The notes: generated by a model from the letters alone, not told the origin. DNA of 64,000 nt from DATARH01 sp035309005 (GCA_035309005.1 DATGFP010000155.1:23792-87791); one strand, 5' to 3'. Shown: positions 35,669 to 45,793, counted from the stretch's first letter. A program made the numbers and translations.

Positions 35669-36913
35669 ATGCCCAAACAATGGCGTGCGGGTCCGTCGGC
35701 TGTCAGGAGAGAGCGGTTGACCGAAGCCCTCCCGGCAGAGGAGCTCTTCGCCAGGGTCGACAAACTGGCGCCGGTCATCGCCGCCTCGGCGGACGAAAGT
35801 GAGCGCTTGCGCCGGCTGGCGCCCGCCGCAGTCGAGACCTTGTCGCATGCCGGTCTGTTCCGCCTGTGGGTACCTCGATCGCTGGGTGGCGCCGAGGTAG
35901 ACGCCGCCACGTTGGTCCGGATTGTCGAGGCCATATCGCGGATCGACGGAGCCGCCGGGTGGTGCGTAACGATCGCCAGCAACAGCAGTTTGCCGGCTGG
36001 CTATCTACCGTCGGCTGCCGCGCGGCATATCTACGGGGACGATCCACTTTTGGTTACGGGCGGAACCTGGCCACCGCTCGGTCAGGCTGTCGCGGTGAAT
36101 GGCGGTTACCGTGTGACCGGAAGATGGCCGTTCGCAAGCGGCTGTCACCACACAAGGTGGTTGGAGGCCGGATGTCGGATCATCGAGGACGGCACACCCC
36201 GTTTGGAGGCCAATGGCAGCCCGGTTGTCCGAATACTGTATCTTCCGGCTTCGTCGTGCGAAATCCTTGATACTTGGGACACGTCCGGGCTGCGCGGCAC
36301 GGGAAGCCACGACTTTACCGCGCAGGATGTCTTCGTCCCGACCGATCACACAGTGTCGTTCCACGAGCCGCCGGTCGAAAAGGGACCGCTCTACGCGTTC
36401 CCAATAATCGTGCTGTCATGGACCTCGATCGCCGCGGTCTCGCTTGGCATCGCGCGCCATGCGCTCGACATCCTGACCAAAGTGTCGCAGAGCAAAGTCG
36501 CAATGCGCTCGCAGCAGGCCCTCAGCCAAGGCTCGGTTGTGCAGATTGATCTGGGACGGGCCGAAGGCCTATTGCGCTCCGGGCGCGCCCTACTCCACCA
36601 GACGATTGATGAAGCTTGGCAGATCGTGACCGCCGGAAAACAGCTCGCAGTCGGGGATCGCGCGATGCTGTCCCTTGCGGCGACGCATGCAACGAGCAGC
36701 GCCATCGAGGCGGTCGATCTGGCCTGCCGCGCCGCCGGCTCGGCCTCGCTCTACACCAATTCCAAATTAGAGCGATGCCAGCGCGATGTGCGCGCGGCCG
36801 GCACCCACATCGCTGTCGCCTATCCGAATTACGAGTTGGTCGGCCAGGCACTTCTCGGTTTTAATATGCGAATGACTACCCTGATGCGGGCGGACGAACG
36901 GTACGACTATTGA
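35669..36913 (+). CDS. Acyl-CoA-dehydrogenase-fold flavoprotein, probable flavin-dependent monooxygenase or dehydrogenase
   Basis: A 414-residue protein with the acyl-CoA dehydrogenase fold: N-terminal helices (AEELFARVDKLAPVIA and LRRLAPAAVETLSHAGLFRLWVPRSLGGAEVDAATLVRIVEAI), a middle beta domain (VNGGYRVTGRWPFASGCHHTRW), and the C-terminal helix bundle (QALSQGSVVQIDLGRAEG... DLACRAAGSASLYTNSKLERCQRD...). The FxSGCHHT(R)W middle is that of the type 2 family that includes HsaA- and DszC-like FMNH2-dependent monooxygenases. The usual CoA-dehydrogenase catalytic Glu is not evident. A clear GGGAGG ribosome site precedes the ATG. Base and codon use is less GC-rich than the neighbours, suggesting transfer. 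Substrate unknown. Confidence 0.82.
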   Translation: MPKQWRAGPSAVRRERLTEALPAEELFARVDKLAPVIAASADESERLRRLAPAAVETLSHAGLFRLWVPRSLGGAEVDAATLVRIVEAISRIDGAAGWCVTIASNSSLPAGYLPSAAARHIYGDDPLLVTGGTWPPLGQAVAVNGGYRVTGRWPFASGCHHTRWLEAGCRIIEDGTPRLEANGSPVVRILYLPASSCEILDTWDTSGLRGTGSHDFTAQDVFVPTDHTVSFHEPPVEKGPLYAFPIIVLSWTSIAAVSLGIARHALDILTKVSQSKVAMRSQQALSQGSVVQIDLGRAEGLLRSGRALLHQTIDEAWQIVTAGKQLAVGDRAMLSLAATHATSSAIEAVDLACRAAGSASLYTNSKLERCQRDVRAAGTHIAVAYPNYELVGQALLGFNMRMTTLMRADERYDY

Positions 36914-37030
36914 TGGCTCCCGGAGCAACCGCGCGCTGGCTCAGGCATCGGCGAAGACCGGTTGCCATCCCGAGCCGACCTCGACCACACGTTTGCGTGC
37001 CAGCCTTTTAGGAGTACGGCCGCGCGTAGC

Positions 37031-38827
<1,797 letters not shown>

Positions 38828-38954
38828 TGCGTCCCCAAAGCTTCCGGTGAGTGACCTGGCGCCGTTGGCGCCCGGCGCGCCGCGCCCCATATCGGCAGGA
38901 TCATAGCGGAAATCGACAGGCCGAGGCAGCGATGGTTACGCCCAATCAACGGTC

Positions 38955-39032
38955 GTCATGCCCGCGAAAGCGGGCACAGAGGGGCAACCGATCCCGCCTG
39001 TGGCCCCGGATCCCCGCTGTCGCGGGAATGAC
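38955..39032. repeat. Palindromic intergenic repeat (GTCATGCCCGCG family)
   Basis: GTCATGCCCGCGAAAGCGGG at the left pairs with the right arm CCCGCTGTCGCGGGAATGAC; internal GAGGGG and CCCCGGA also match. The outer GTCAT/ATGAC ends are shared with other repeats in the window. It ends 16 bases before the pepF start and creates a spurious upstream frame extension of pepF. Confidence 0.75.
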
Positions 39033-39047
39033 GAGCGGAGGGACGAG

Positions 39048-40841
39048 ATGAGCGCGAACCAAGCGACGGGGCAGCCAGCGCTAGGCGCGCTGCCGGAATG
39101 GGATCTGGCCGACCTCTACCCCGGGCGCGACAGCCCCGAGCTCGCGCGCGATCTCACGCGCCTCGCGGCCGACGCGACGGCCTTCGCCGAGCGCTACCAG
39201 GGCCGCCTCGCCCTGCTCTCGGGCGCCGAATTGGGCGCCGCGGTGGCGCGGTACGAAGCGCTGCAGGAGGTCGCCGGCCGCGTCATCAGCTACGCCGAAC
39301 TGCTGCGCGCCGGCAATGTCGCCGACCCCGAGATCGGCCGCTTCGCGCAAACGATGCACGAGCGGATCAACGCGATCTCGACCGACCTCTTATTTTTCAC
39401 GCTCGAAATCAACCGCATCGAGGAGGCCGCGCTCGCCGCGAAACTCGCCGATCCGGCGCTGGCGCACTACGCGCCCTGGCTGCGCGACCTGCGCGCCCAG
39501 CGCCCGCACCAGCTCTCGGACGACTTAGAAAAGCTGCTGCACGAGAAATCGGTCGCCGGCCGCGCCGCCTGGACGCGGCTCTTCGACGAGACGGTCGACG
39601 CGCTGCGCTTCCCCTATCGCGGCCAGGAATTGACCGAAGCCGAGGCGATGCACCTCCTGTCCGACCCCGACGGCGCGGTGCGGCGCGAGGCGGCGCTCTC
39701 GATCGCCGAGGTGCTCGGGCGCAACGGCCGGCTCTTCGCGCTGATCACCAACACCCTCGCCAAGGATAAGGAGGTCGAGGACCGCTGGCGCAAATTCCCC
39801 CGGCCGATCTCGGCCCGCAACCTGTCGAACTTCGTCGAGGACGAGGTGGTCGACGCGCTGATCGCGGCGGTGCGGGCCAGCTATCCGCAATTGTCGCACC
39901 GCTATTACCGGCTGAAGGCGAAATGGTTCGGCGTCGAAGAAATGCCGTTCTGGGACAGGAACGCGCCGCTCCCCGGCGATGCCGACCGCACTCTCTCCTG
40001 GGCCGAAGCCGAAACCACCGTGCTCGGGGCCTACCGCGCGTTTTCGCCCGAGCTGGCGGCGGTCGGCGAGCGCTTTTTCAAGTCGCGCTGGATCGATGCC
40101 CCGGCGCGCCCGGGGAAGGCGCCCGGCGCCTTCGCCCACCCGACCGTGCCGAGCGCCCACCCCTATCTCCTGCTGAATTACCAGGGCCGCCTGCGCGACG
40201 TGATGACGCTCGCGCACGAACTAGGCCACGGCGTCCACCAGGTCTTGGCGGCGCGCCAAGGCGCCTTGATGGCCGACACGCCGCTGACCTTGGCCGAGAC
40301 CGCCTCGGTCTTCGGCGAGATGCTGACCTTCCGCGCCTTATTGGCGCAGGAAAGGGACCCCGCGCGGCGCCGCTTCATGATCGCCGGCAAGGTCGAGGAC
40401 ATGCTGAACACGGTCGTGCGCCAGATTGCCTTCGTGACCTTCGAGACGCGGGTCCACGACGAGCGGCGCGAGGCGGAGCTGACGCCCGAGCGCCTCTGCG
40501 ACATCTGGATCGAGGTGCAGAAGGAAAGCCTCGGGCCGGCGCTGCGCCTCGACGACGAATACCGCTATTACTGGAGCTACATCCCGCATTTCATCCATTC
40601 GCCGTTTTATGTCTACGCCTATGCTTTTGGCGACTGCCTGGTGAATTCGCTCTACGCCGCCTACGAGGACGCCCATGCGGGCTTCGCCGAGCGCTACCTG
40701 ACCCTCCTGCGCGCCGGCGGCACCCTGCGCCACAGGGAACTCCTCGCCCCCTTCGCCCTCGACGCCGCCGACCCCGCCTTCTGGTCGAAGGGCCTCGGGG
40801 TGATCAGCCGCTTCATCGACGAATTGGAGGGGCTCGGTTAG
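39048..40841 (+). CDS. pepF: Oligoendopeptidase F (M3 family)
   Basis: A cytosolic zinc metallopeptidase that cleaves short peptides. The catalytic motif is HELGH at about residues 390-394 in TLAHELGHGVHQ, with the third ligand region TLAETASVFGEML. N-terminal helices include EWDLADLYPG typical of PepF. The C-terminal half carries RYYWSYIPHFIHSPFYVYAYAFGDCLV. The 597-residue length is normal. The start at 39048 has GGAGGGAC seven bases upstream; the frame extends 30 residues upstream only because of the adjacent palindromic repeat. Confidence 0.95.
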   Translation: MSANQATGQPALGALPEWDLADLYPGRDSPELARDLTRLAADATAFAERYQGRLALLSGAELGAAVARYEALQEVAGRVISYAELLRAGNVADPEIGRFAQTMHERINAISTDLLFFTLEINRIEEAALAAKLADPALAHYAPWLRDLRAQRPHQLSDDLEKLLHEKSVAGRAAWTRLFDETVDALRFPYRGQELTEAEAMHLLSDPDGAVRREAALSIAEVLGRNGRLFALITNTLAKDKEVEDRWRKFPRPISARNLSNFVEDEVVDALIAAVRASYPQLSHRYYRLKAKWFGVEEMPFWDRNAPLPGDADRTLSWAEAETTVLGAYRAFSPELAAVGERFFKSRWIDAPARPGKAPGAFAHPTVPSAHPYLLLNYQGRLRDVMTLAHELGHGVHQVLAARQGALMADTPLTLAETASVFGEMLTFRALLAQERDPARRRFMIAGKVEDMLNTVVRQIAFVTFETRVHDERREAELTPERLCDIWIEVQKESLGPALRLDDEYRYYWSYIPHFIHSPFYVYAYAFGDCLVNSLYAAYEDAHAGFAERYLTLLRAGGTLRHRELLAPFALDAADPAFWSKGLGVISRFIDELEGLG

Positions 40842-40892
40842 CCTGCACAATTCACCGAGTAAATTCGGGCTGGTTGGTTAGCTCCCGCCTCT

Positions 40893-40935
40893 GTAGCTAC
40901 ATGAAGGCCTTGACTGTTCGCGTTATCGTAGCTAC
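40893..40935 (+). promoter_or_regulatory. Twin palindromic operators upstream of brnT
   Basis: The self-complementary octamer GTAGCTAC occurs at 40893-40900 and 40928-40935, each inside the direct repeat GTAGCTAC(A/G)TGAA. They flank a TTGACT -35 element (40910-40915). The second copy covers the expected -10 region, 17 bases downstream of the -35. Family knowledge: BrnA is a DNA-binding antitoxin that represses its own operon. These repeats are therefore the likely operators. Confidence 0.7.
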
Positions 40936-40951
40936 GTGAAATTCCGCGGGC

Positions 40952-41224
40952 ATGAAGATCATCTTCGATCCGAGGAAGCGAGCGGCGACGCTGGAGAAAC
41001 GGCGTGTTGATTTCCGCGATGCAGAAATCGTTTTCGCCGGGCCGACATACACGATCCCCGACGAGCGCCTGCCGTATCCTGAAGAACGGTTCCTCACCGT
41101 CGGGCGGCTGTCGGGCCGAATGGTCATCGTCATATGGACACCGGTTGCCGACGCGCGCCGCATCATTTCAATGAGGAAGGCCAATGACCGAGAACAAGCG
41201 CGTTATTCACACCGACTTGGCTAA
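40952..41224 (+). CDS. brnT: BrnT-family ribonuclease toxin
   Basis: BrnT is a RelE-fold RNase that stops translation and is neutralised by BrnA. The 90-residue protein has the family opening MKIIFDPRKRAATLEKRRVDFRDAEIVFAG, then YTIPDERLPYPEERFLTVGRLSGRMVIVIWTPVADARRIISMRKANDREQARY, shown in pieces here. The terminal RIISMRKANxxE is the strongest signature. The toxin gene precedes the antitoxin, the normal brnTA order, and overlaps it by 41 bases. No strong ribosome site is seen. Confidence 0.9.
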   Translation: MKIIFDPRKRAATLEKRRVDFRDAEIVFAGPTYTIPDERLPYPEERFLTVGRLSGRMVIVIWTPVADARRIISMRKANDREQARYSHRLG

Positions 41225-41480
41225 GCTCGATGCTCACGAGATTCAGCCGGAAGAGTACGAAGACATCCCGGAGTTGACCGATGAGTTTTTCGACAAGGCC
41301 GATTTTTACATTGGCGACCAATTAATTCGACGTGGGCGCGGGCGGCCGCCGCTCGAGGCGCCGAAAAAGCTCGTGTCGCTGCGGCTCGACCGCGACGTAA
41401 TCGAAGAATTCCGCGCCGGTGGCCCGGGCTGGCAGTCGCGCATCAACGCGGCGCTGCGCCGGCACCTGTGGGGCGAGTGA
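41184..41480 (+). CDS. brnA: BrnA-family antitoxin
   Basis: A 98-residue antitoxin. The N-terminal half is acidic and binds toxin (LTDEFFDKADFYIGDQLIRRGRGRPP). The C-terminal ribbon-helix-helix-type DNA-binding domain is KKLVSLRLDRDVIEEFRAGGPGWQSRINAALRRHLW, with GPGWQSRIN the classic BrnA motif. The start overlaps the end of brnT. It is expected to bind the paired GTAGCTAC palindromes upstream of brnT. Confidence 0.92.
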   Translation: MTENKRVIHTDLAKLDAHEIQPEEYEDIPELTDEFFDKADFYIGDQLIRRGRGRPPLEAPKKLVSLRLDRDVIEEFRAGGPGWQSRINAALRRHLWGE

Positions 41481-41640
41481 GGGCGGCGCCAGGGCACCCT
41501 TGAATGCGGCCGCAGGTTCCTTATTTGTTCTGATGAGTGGGCGCTTGAAGGGTACAACCGGCGCGCGAGCTGGCTGTAAATCCGCTGCAGAAGCAGCAAA
41601 CGCGAGATCGAGCCCTAACCACAGGTTGTGCCGGCGCCGC

Positions 41641-41683
41641 TTGCAGGCAGGCTCAGCAGTGCTTTAATTTCGCATCATTGATG
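41641..41683 (+). promoter_or_regulatory. Candidate promoter and operator of the FitA/FitB-like module
   Basis: TTGCAG at 41641-41646 and TTTAAT at 41663-41668 (16-base spacer) form a plausible promoter. Just downstream CATCA-T-TGATG at 41673-41683 is a perfect 5-1-5 palindrome at the expected transcription start, a likely antitoxin operator. The preceding 150 bases after brnA contain no gene. Confidence 0.55.
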
Positions 41684-41698
41684 TGAGCATTGGAAGCG

Positions 41699-41944
41699 AT
41701 GACCAGCATCACGATCCGCAACCTCGACGACACGCTCAAGCGCAAGCTGCGGATACGCGCGGCCGAGCGAAACCGGTCGATGGAGGAGGAAGTGAGGGAC
41801 ATCCTGCGGCGCGCCCTCGCCGAAGAGCCCGGGGCGGCCGGCAATCTGGCGGATCGGATTCGGCGGCGCGTCGAGCCTCTGGGAGGGATCGAGTTGGACT
41901 TGCCGCCGCGCGGCCCGCTCCGAGATCCTCCTGACTTCGGGTGA
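41699..41944 (+). CDS. FitA-like ribbon-helix-helix antitoxin
   Basis: An 81-residue antitoxin with the FitA/VapB RHH head MTSITIRNLDDTLKRKLRI and a following helix RSMEEEVRDILRRAL. The C-terminal part (GGIELDLPPRGPLRDPPDF) is the toxin-binding tail. The ATG at 41699 has GGAAG four bases upstream; an upstream TTG at 41690 would add three residues. It overlaps the toxin gene by four bases (GTGA), as usual for this family. Confidence 0.88.
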   Translation: MTSITIRNLDDTLKRKLRIRAAERNRSMEEEVRDILRRALAEEPGAAGNLADRIRRRVEPLGGIELDLPPRGPLRDPPDFG

Positions 41945-42357
41945 TTGTCCTCGATACCAACGTGATTTCGGAAGTGTCGCGGCCGCGGCCGTCGGCGCGG
42001 GTGCTCGATTGGATGAGGTCCGAGCCGCTGACGGCGCTGTTTACGACGGCGATCACCGAAGGCGAACTGCGCTACGGTCTCGCGCTGATGGCGGAGGGCC
42101 GGCGGCAACGCGAGCTGGAGGCCGTCATCACCGCCATCCTCGACGAGGATCTGGGCGGGCGAATCTTGCCGTTCGACAGCAGCGCCGCTCGCGAATTCGC
42201 CGGGATCGCCGCGATGCGCCGCCACGCCGGTAAACCCATTTCCGAGCCCGACGCCCGAATCGCTGCAATCACCCGCTCGCGGGGCGCCGCTCTAGCGACG
42301 CGCAACACAGCGGATTTCGCGGATTGTGGCTTGACGATCATAAATCCGTGGCTGTGA
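41941..42357 (+). CDS. FitB/VapC-like PIN-domain ribonuclease toxin
   Basis: A 138-residue PIN-domain RNase. It begins MIVLDTNVISEVSRPRP (catalytic Asp5) and carries ITEGELRYGL with Glu42, and the downstream acidic motif SEPDARIAAI. These three acidic sites are the Mg-binding core. It ends LATRNTADFADCGLTIINPW, the typical FitB/VapC tail with NTxDF. The GTG start overlaps the antitoxin stop. With brnTA this makes two adjacent toxin-antitoxin modules. Confidence 0.93.
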   Translation: MIVLDTNVISEVSRPRPSARVLDWMRSEPLTALFTTAITEGELRYGLALMAEGRRQRELEAVITAILDEDLGGRILPFDSSAAREFAGIAAMRRHAGKPISEPDARIAAITRSRGAALATRNTADFADCGLTIINPWL

Positions 42358-42375
42358 GGCGGCGGGCGTAATCGC

Positions 42376-43725
42376 ATGAGCGACGAGGACAGTTTTGGCG
42401 GGCGCTTTCGGCGCTATGCGCGGGTTGGCGGCGCGATGGGCGGGCTGGCGGCGCGGCTCGCCGGCGAGCGCTATCTCGGATTGCCGATCGACCGCGAGCG
42501 CCACGCGGCCGATCTGAAGGCGGCGCTGGGCGGCATCAAGGGCCCGTTGATGAAGGTGGCGCAGCTCCTCGCCACGATCCCCGACGCGCTGCCCGAGGAA
42601 TATGTCCGCGAACTGATCCAGCTGCAGTCGAACGCGCCGGCGATGGGCTGGCCCTTCGTGCGCCGCCGCATGCAGGGCGAATTGGGGCCGGACTGGCATT
42701 CCCGCTTCAAGGATTTCGCGCATGAGGCGGCGCGCGCCGCCTCACTGGGCCAGGTGCACCGCGCCACCGCATTGGATGGGACAAGGCTCGCCTGCAAGCT
42801 GCAATACCCCGAAATGGCCTCGGCGGTCGAAGCCGATCTGCGGCAATTGCGCCTCGCGATGGGGCTCTACGAACGCTACGACCGCACCGTCACCACCGGC
42901 GACATCCACGCCGAGATCGCCGACCGGCTGCGCGAGGAACTGGATTACCTGCGCGAAGCCGCGCATATGCGGCTCTATGGCGCGATTTTGAAGGACGAAG
43001 CGGGGGTCGCGGTGCCGCGGCCGATCCCCGAACTCTCGACCCGCCGGCTCTTGACGATGACCTGGCTCGACGGCCGCCCGATCCTCGAATTCGCGGCCGA
43101 GGCGCCGCTGGCGGTGCGCAACGAAATCGCGCTTCGCATGTTCCGCATCTGGTATGTGCCGTTCTATTATTACGGCGTGATCCACGGCGACCCGCATCTC
43201 GGCAACTACACGGTGGCGGCCGATAACGCCGTCAACCTGTTGGATTTCGGCTGCGTCCGGGTGTTTCCGGCGAGCTTCGTCAAGGGCGTCATCGACCTTT
43301 ACCATGCGCTGGAGCGGGACGACCGCGAGCTCGCGGTGGCGGCCTATCGCAGCTGGGGGTTCGGGGAATTGTCGCACGAGATGATCGCGGTGTTGAACCG
43401 CTGGGCCGCCTTCGTCTACGGCCCGCTGCTCGACGACCGCGCCCGAATGATCCAGGAAAAGGCGACGCCCGGCCGCGACGGCCGCAGCCTCGTCGACGAC
43501 GTCCACCGCGACATCAGGCGATTGGGCGGCATCGCGCCGCCGCGCGCCTTTGTCTTCATGGACCGCGCCGCGGTCGGGCTCGGCTCGGTCTTCCTCCACC
43601 TCAAGGCCAAGATCAACTGGCACCGCCTGTTCCATGAGCTGATCGACGATTTCGACGAAACCGCCCTCGCCCGCCGTCAGCGCGACGCGGTGGACGCGGC
43701 CGGCGTGCCGCCGCAAGCCGCCTGA
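42376..43725 (+). CDS. UbiB/ABC1/AarF-type atypical kinase family protein
   Basis: A 449-residue UbiB-superfamily protein. The N-terminal signature is LMKVAQLLATIPDALPEEY, where the canonical KxGQ is KVAQ here. The Ala-rich loop is AARAASLGQVHRA. Later come CKLQYP (the ATP-binding Lys), GVIHGDPHLGNY (catalytic loop) and LLDFGCVR (metal-binding Asp). Members support ubiquinone synthesis or lipid homeostasis through an unorthodox ATPase/kinase. It lacks the C-terminal membrane helices of canonical UbiB. It is 11 bases from a PP2C phosphatase gene, probably in the same operon. Confidence 0.88.
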   Translation: MSDEDSFGGRFRRYARVGGAMGGLAARLAGERYLGLPIDRERHAADLKAALGGIKGPLMKVAQLLATIPDALPEEYVRELIQLQSNAPAMGWPFVRRRMQGELGPDWHSRFKDFAHEAARAASLGQVHRATALDGTRLACKLQYPEMASAVEADLRQLRLAMGLYERYDRTVTTGDIHAEIADRLREELDYLREAAHMRLYGAILKDEAGVAVPRPIPELSTRRLLTMTWLDGRPILEFAAEAPLAVRNEIALRMFRIWYVPFYYYGVIHGDPHLGNYTVAADNAVNLLDFGCVRVFPASFVKGVIDLYHALERDDRELAVAAYRSWGFGELSHEMIAVLNRWAAFVYGPLLDDRARMIQEKATPGRDGRSLVDDVHRDIRRLGGIAPPRAFVFMDRAAVGLGSVFLHLKAKINWHRLFHELIDDFDETALARRQRDAVDAAGVPPQAA

Positions 43726-43736
43726 GGGGACGGGGG

Positions 43737-44477
43737 GTGGCGTCGGTCAGCTTCCTGTCGCACGGCCTCACCGATCGGGGGCTGGTGCGCGAGCGCAACG
43801 AGGACGCCTTTCTCGACCGGCCGCAAGCCGGCCCGGGCTTTGGCCTCTGGGCGGTTGCCGACGGCATGGGCGGCCACCAGGCCGGCGATTACGCCAGCGC
43901 GCAAGTTGTCGCGGCGCTGGCGGCGCTGAAGCCGCCGGCCGACCTCGAAGACTATGTCGACGACGTCAAGACGCAGCTCCTGTTGGTCGACCGCGCGCTG
44001 CGGCGGCGCGCCCGGGCGCTGGGGCCGGGCGCGGTGATCGCCAGCACGGTCGTGACGCTCTTGGCCTACGGCGACGATTTCGCCTGTATCTGGGCCGGCG
44101 ACAGCCGCGTTTACCTGCTGCGCGCGGGCGAATTGCAGCGGCTCTCGACCGACCACAGCCGGGTCCAGGAACTGGTCGGCGCCGGGCTCCTGAAGGCCGA
44201 GGACGCCGCGTTCCATCCGGAAATGCATGTCGTGACCCAGGCGATCGGCGCCGGCCGGCTCACCTTCGGCACCCGCACCGGGATCGCCCGGCCCGGCGAC
44301 CGCTTCCTCTTATGCAGCGACGGGCTGACGGCGATGGTCGGCGACGACGAAATCGCGCAAACTCTCGCCGCAGCCGCCGCGCCGGGCGACGCCGCCCGCC
44401 AGCTCGTCGATGTGGTGCTGGCGCGCGGCGCGGTCGACAACGTCTCGCTGGTCGTCGTCGCCGCAAATCAGGGGTAA
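43737..44477 (+). CDS. PP2C-family serine/threonine protein phosphatase
   Basis: A 246-residue metal-dependent phosphatase of the bacterial PP2C (PphA/Stp) type. All core motifs are seen: GLVRERNEDAF, VADGMGGHQAGDYAS (metal Asp), ASTVVTLLA, CIWAGDSRVYLLR, LLCSDGLTAMVGDDEI and VDNVSLVVV. It should dephosphorylate Ser/Thr residues in the cytosol. The GTG start follows a G-run serving as ribosome site, 11 bases after the UbiB-like gene. The two genes are a possible kinase/phosphatase pair. Confidence 0.93.
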   Translation: MASVSFLSHGLTDRGLVRERNEDAFLDRPQAGPGFGLWAVADGMGGHQAGDYASAQVVAALAALKPPADLEDYVDDVKTQLLLVDRALRRRARALGPGAVIASTVVTLLAYGDDFACIWAGDSRVYLLRAGELQRLSTDHSRVQELVGAGLLKAEDAAFHPEMHVVTQAIGAGRLTFGTRTGIARPGDRFLLCSDGLTAMVGDDEIAQTLAAAAAPGDAARQLVDVVLARGAVDNVSLVVVAANQG

Positions 44478-44531
44478 GAACGCGGGGCGGCGCCGGGGAG
44501 GCCCGGGGAGGACAGGGGGAGGAGGAATGCG

Positions 44532-45779
44532 ATGAACATCGCCGAGCGGCCGACCCGCCGCGATCTCTTGCGCCAGGCCGGCGTCGCCACCGGAGTCGCG
44601 ACCGGTATCGCCGGGCTGGCCGGCCTCACCCGGCCGGGCTGGGCGGCCGACAGCGTCCAGCTCGGGCTGCCCGGCGGACCCGACGAGCGGGCGATCACCA
44701 CCGCCTTTCCGCAGAAAGGCGCGATGATCCTGCAGCGCACTCGCCCGCCGCTGCTGGAAACCCCGTTCGAGGTCTACGACCAGGGCGCCTTCACGCCCAA
44801 CGACCGGTTTTTCGTGCGCTGGCACTGGGCGGTGATCCCGACCAGCATCGACATTGCGAGCTTCCGCCTCGGCGTGCGCGGCCAGGTCAACCGGCCCCTA
44901 TCGTTGACGCTGCGCGAGGTGCTGGCGCTGCCGCGCGTCGAACTCGCCGCGGTCAACCAGTGCTCGGGCAATTCGCGCGGCTTTTTCCAGCCGCGCGTCG
45001 CCGGCGGCGAGTGGGGCAACGGCGCGATGGGCAACGCCACCTGGACCGGCGTGCGCCTGAAGGATGTGCTCGACCGCGCCGGGGTCAAGGCGGGGGCGGT
45101 CGCGGTCAGGTTCAACGGGCTCGACAAGCCGGTCGTCGCCGATGGCCCGGACTTCATGAAGTCGCTGGGCGTCGACCATGCGCGCGACGGCGAGGTCATG
45201 ATCGCCTACGCGATGAACGGCGAGCAGCTGCCGCTTCTCAACGGTTTTCCGCTGCGCCTGGTGGTGCCCGGCTGGTATGCGACCTATTGGGTCAAGATGC
45301 TGAGCGACATCGAAATCCTCGACGCGCCGGACGACAATTTCTGGATGAAGACGGCCTATACAATTCCCGATACGCCGCGCGCCGACATGAAGCCCGGACA
45401 AACCGGCGTCAAGACGGTGCCGATCAGCGCGATGAACCCGCGCTCGTTTATCACCAACCCGCTCCTCGGCGCGACCCTGCCGGTGGGCAAGCCGGCGGCG
45501 GTGCGCGGCATCGCCTTCGGCGGCGCCGCCGCGGTCAAGGCGGTTGATTTCTCGGCCGACGGCGGCAAGAGCTGGCAGCCGGCGCAGCTCGGCAAGGACG
45601 AGGGCAAATACGCCTTCCGCCTGTGGGAAGCGCGCTTCACCCCGCCCGAGAAGGGCAGCTACGCGCTGATGGCGCGCTGCACCAACGCGAGCGGCGAGGC
45701 GCAGCCGGAGGAAGCCAACTGGAACCCCGCCGGGTTCATGCGCAACGTCATCGAGGTAACGCCGGTGTCGGCGGCATGA
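44532..45779 (+). CDS. sorA: Sulfite dehydrogenase, molybdopterin subunit SorA
   Basis: A periplasmic molybdoenzyme that oxidises sulfite to sulfate and passes electrons to SorB. A Tat signal (TRRDLLRQAG, RR at 9-10) ends near GWAADS. The Mo-coordinating Cys is Cys144 in NQCSGNSRGFF. Other features are FFVRWHWAVIP, FPLRLVVPGWYATYWVKML and the C-terminal dimerisation domain (VDFSADGGKSWQPA...NWNPAGFMRN). The length is 415 residues. It is directly followed by the cytochrome partner. Good evidence places this in the SorAB group of alphaproteobacteria. Confidence 0.93.
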   Translation: MNIAERPTRRDLLRQAGVATGVATGIAGLAGLTRPGWAADSVQLGLPGGPDERAITTAFPQKGAMILQRTRPPLLETPFEVYDQGAFTPNDRFFVRWHWAVIPTSIDIASFRLGVRGQVNRPLSLTLREVLALPRVELAAVNQCSGNSRGFFQPRVAGGEWGNGAMGNATWTGVRLKDVLDRAGVKAGAVAVRFNGLDKPVVADGPDFMKSLGVDHARDGEVMIAYAMNGEQLPLLNGFPLRLVVPGWYATYWVKMLSDIEILDAPDDNFWMKTAYTIPDTPRADMKPGQTGVKTVPISAMNPRSFITNPLLGATLPVGKPAAVRGIAFGGAAAVKAVDFSADGGKSWQPAQLGKDEGKYAFRLWEARFTPPEKGSYALMARCTNASGEAQPEEANWNPAGFMRNVIEVTPVSAA

Positions 45780-45793
45780 GCGGGGAGGGCCGC

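Noticed and set aside
38958..39047. Thirty-codon upstream extension of pepF (starting MPAKAGTEGQ)
   Set aside because: It is generated by the palindromic repeat. A strong ribosome site precedes the ATG at 39048, which matches the family N-terminus.
41565..41650. tRNA-Tyr-like fragment (CTGTAAATCC resembling an anticodon loop)
   Set aside because: The anticodon stem has mismatches or a bulge, the T-arm does not pair and no acceptor stem is found, so no intact tRNA can be drawn.
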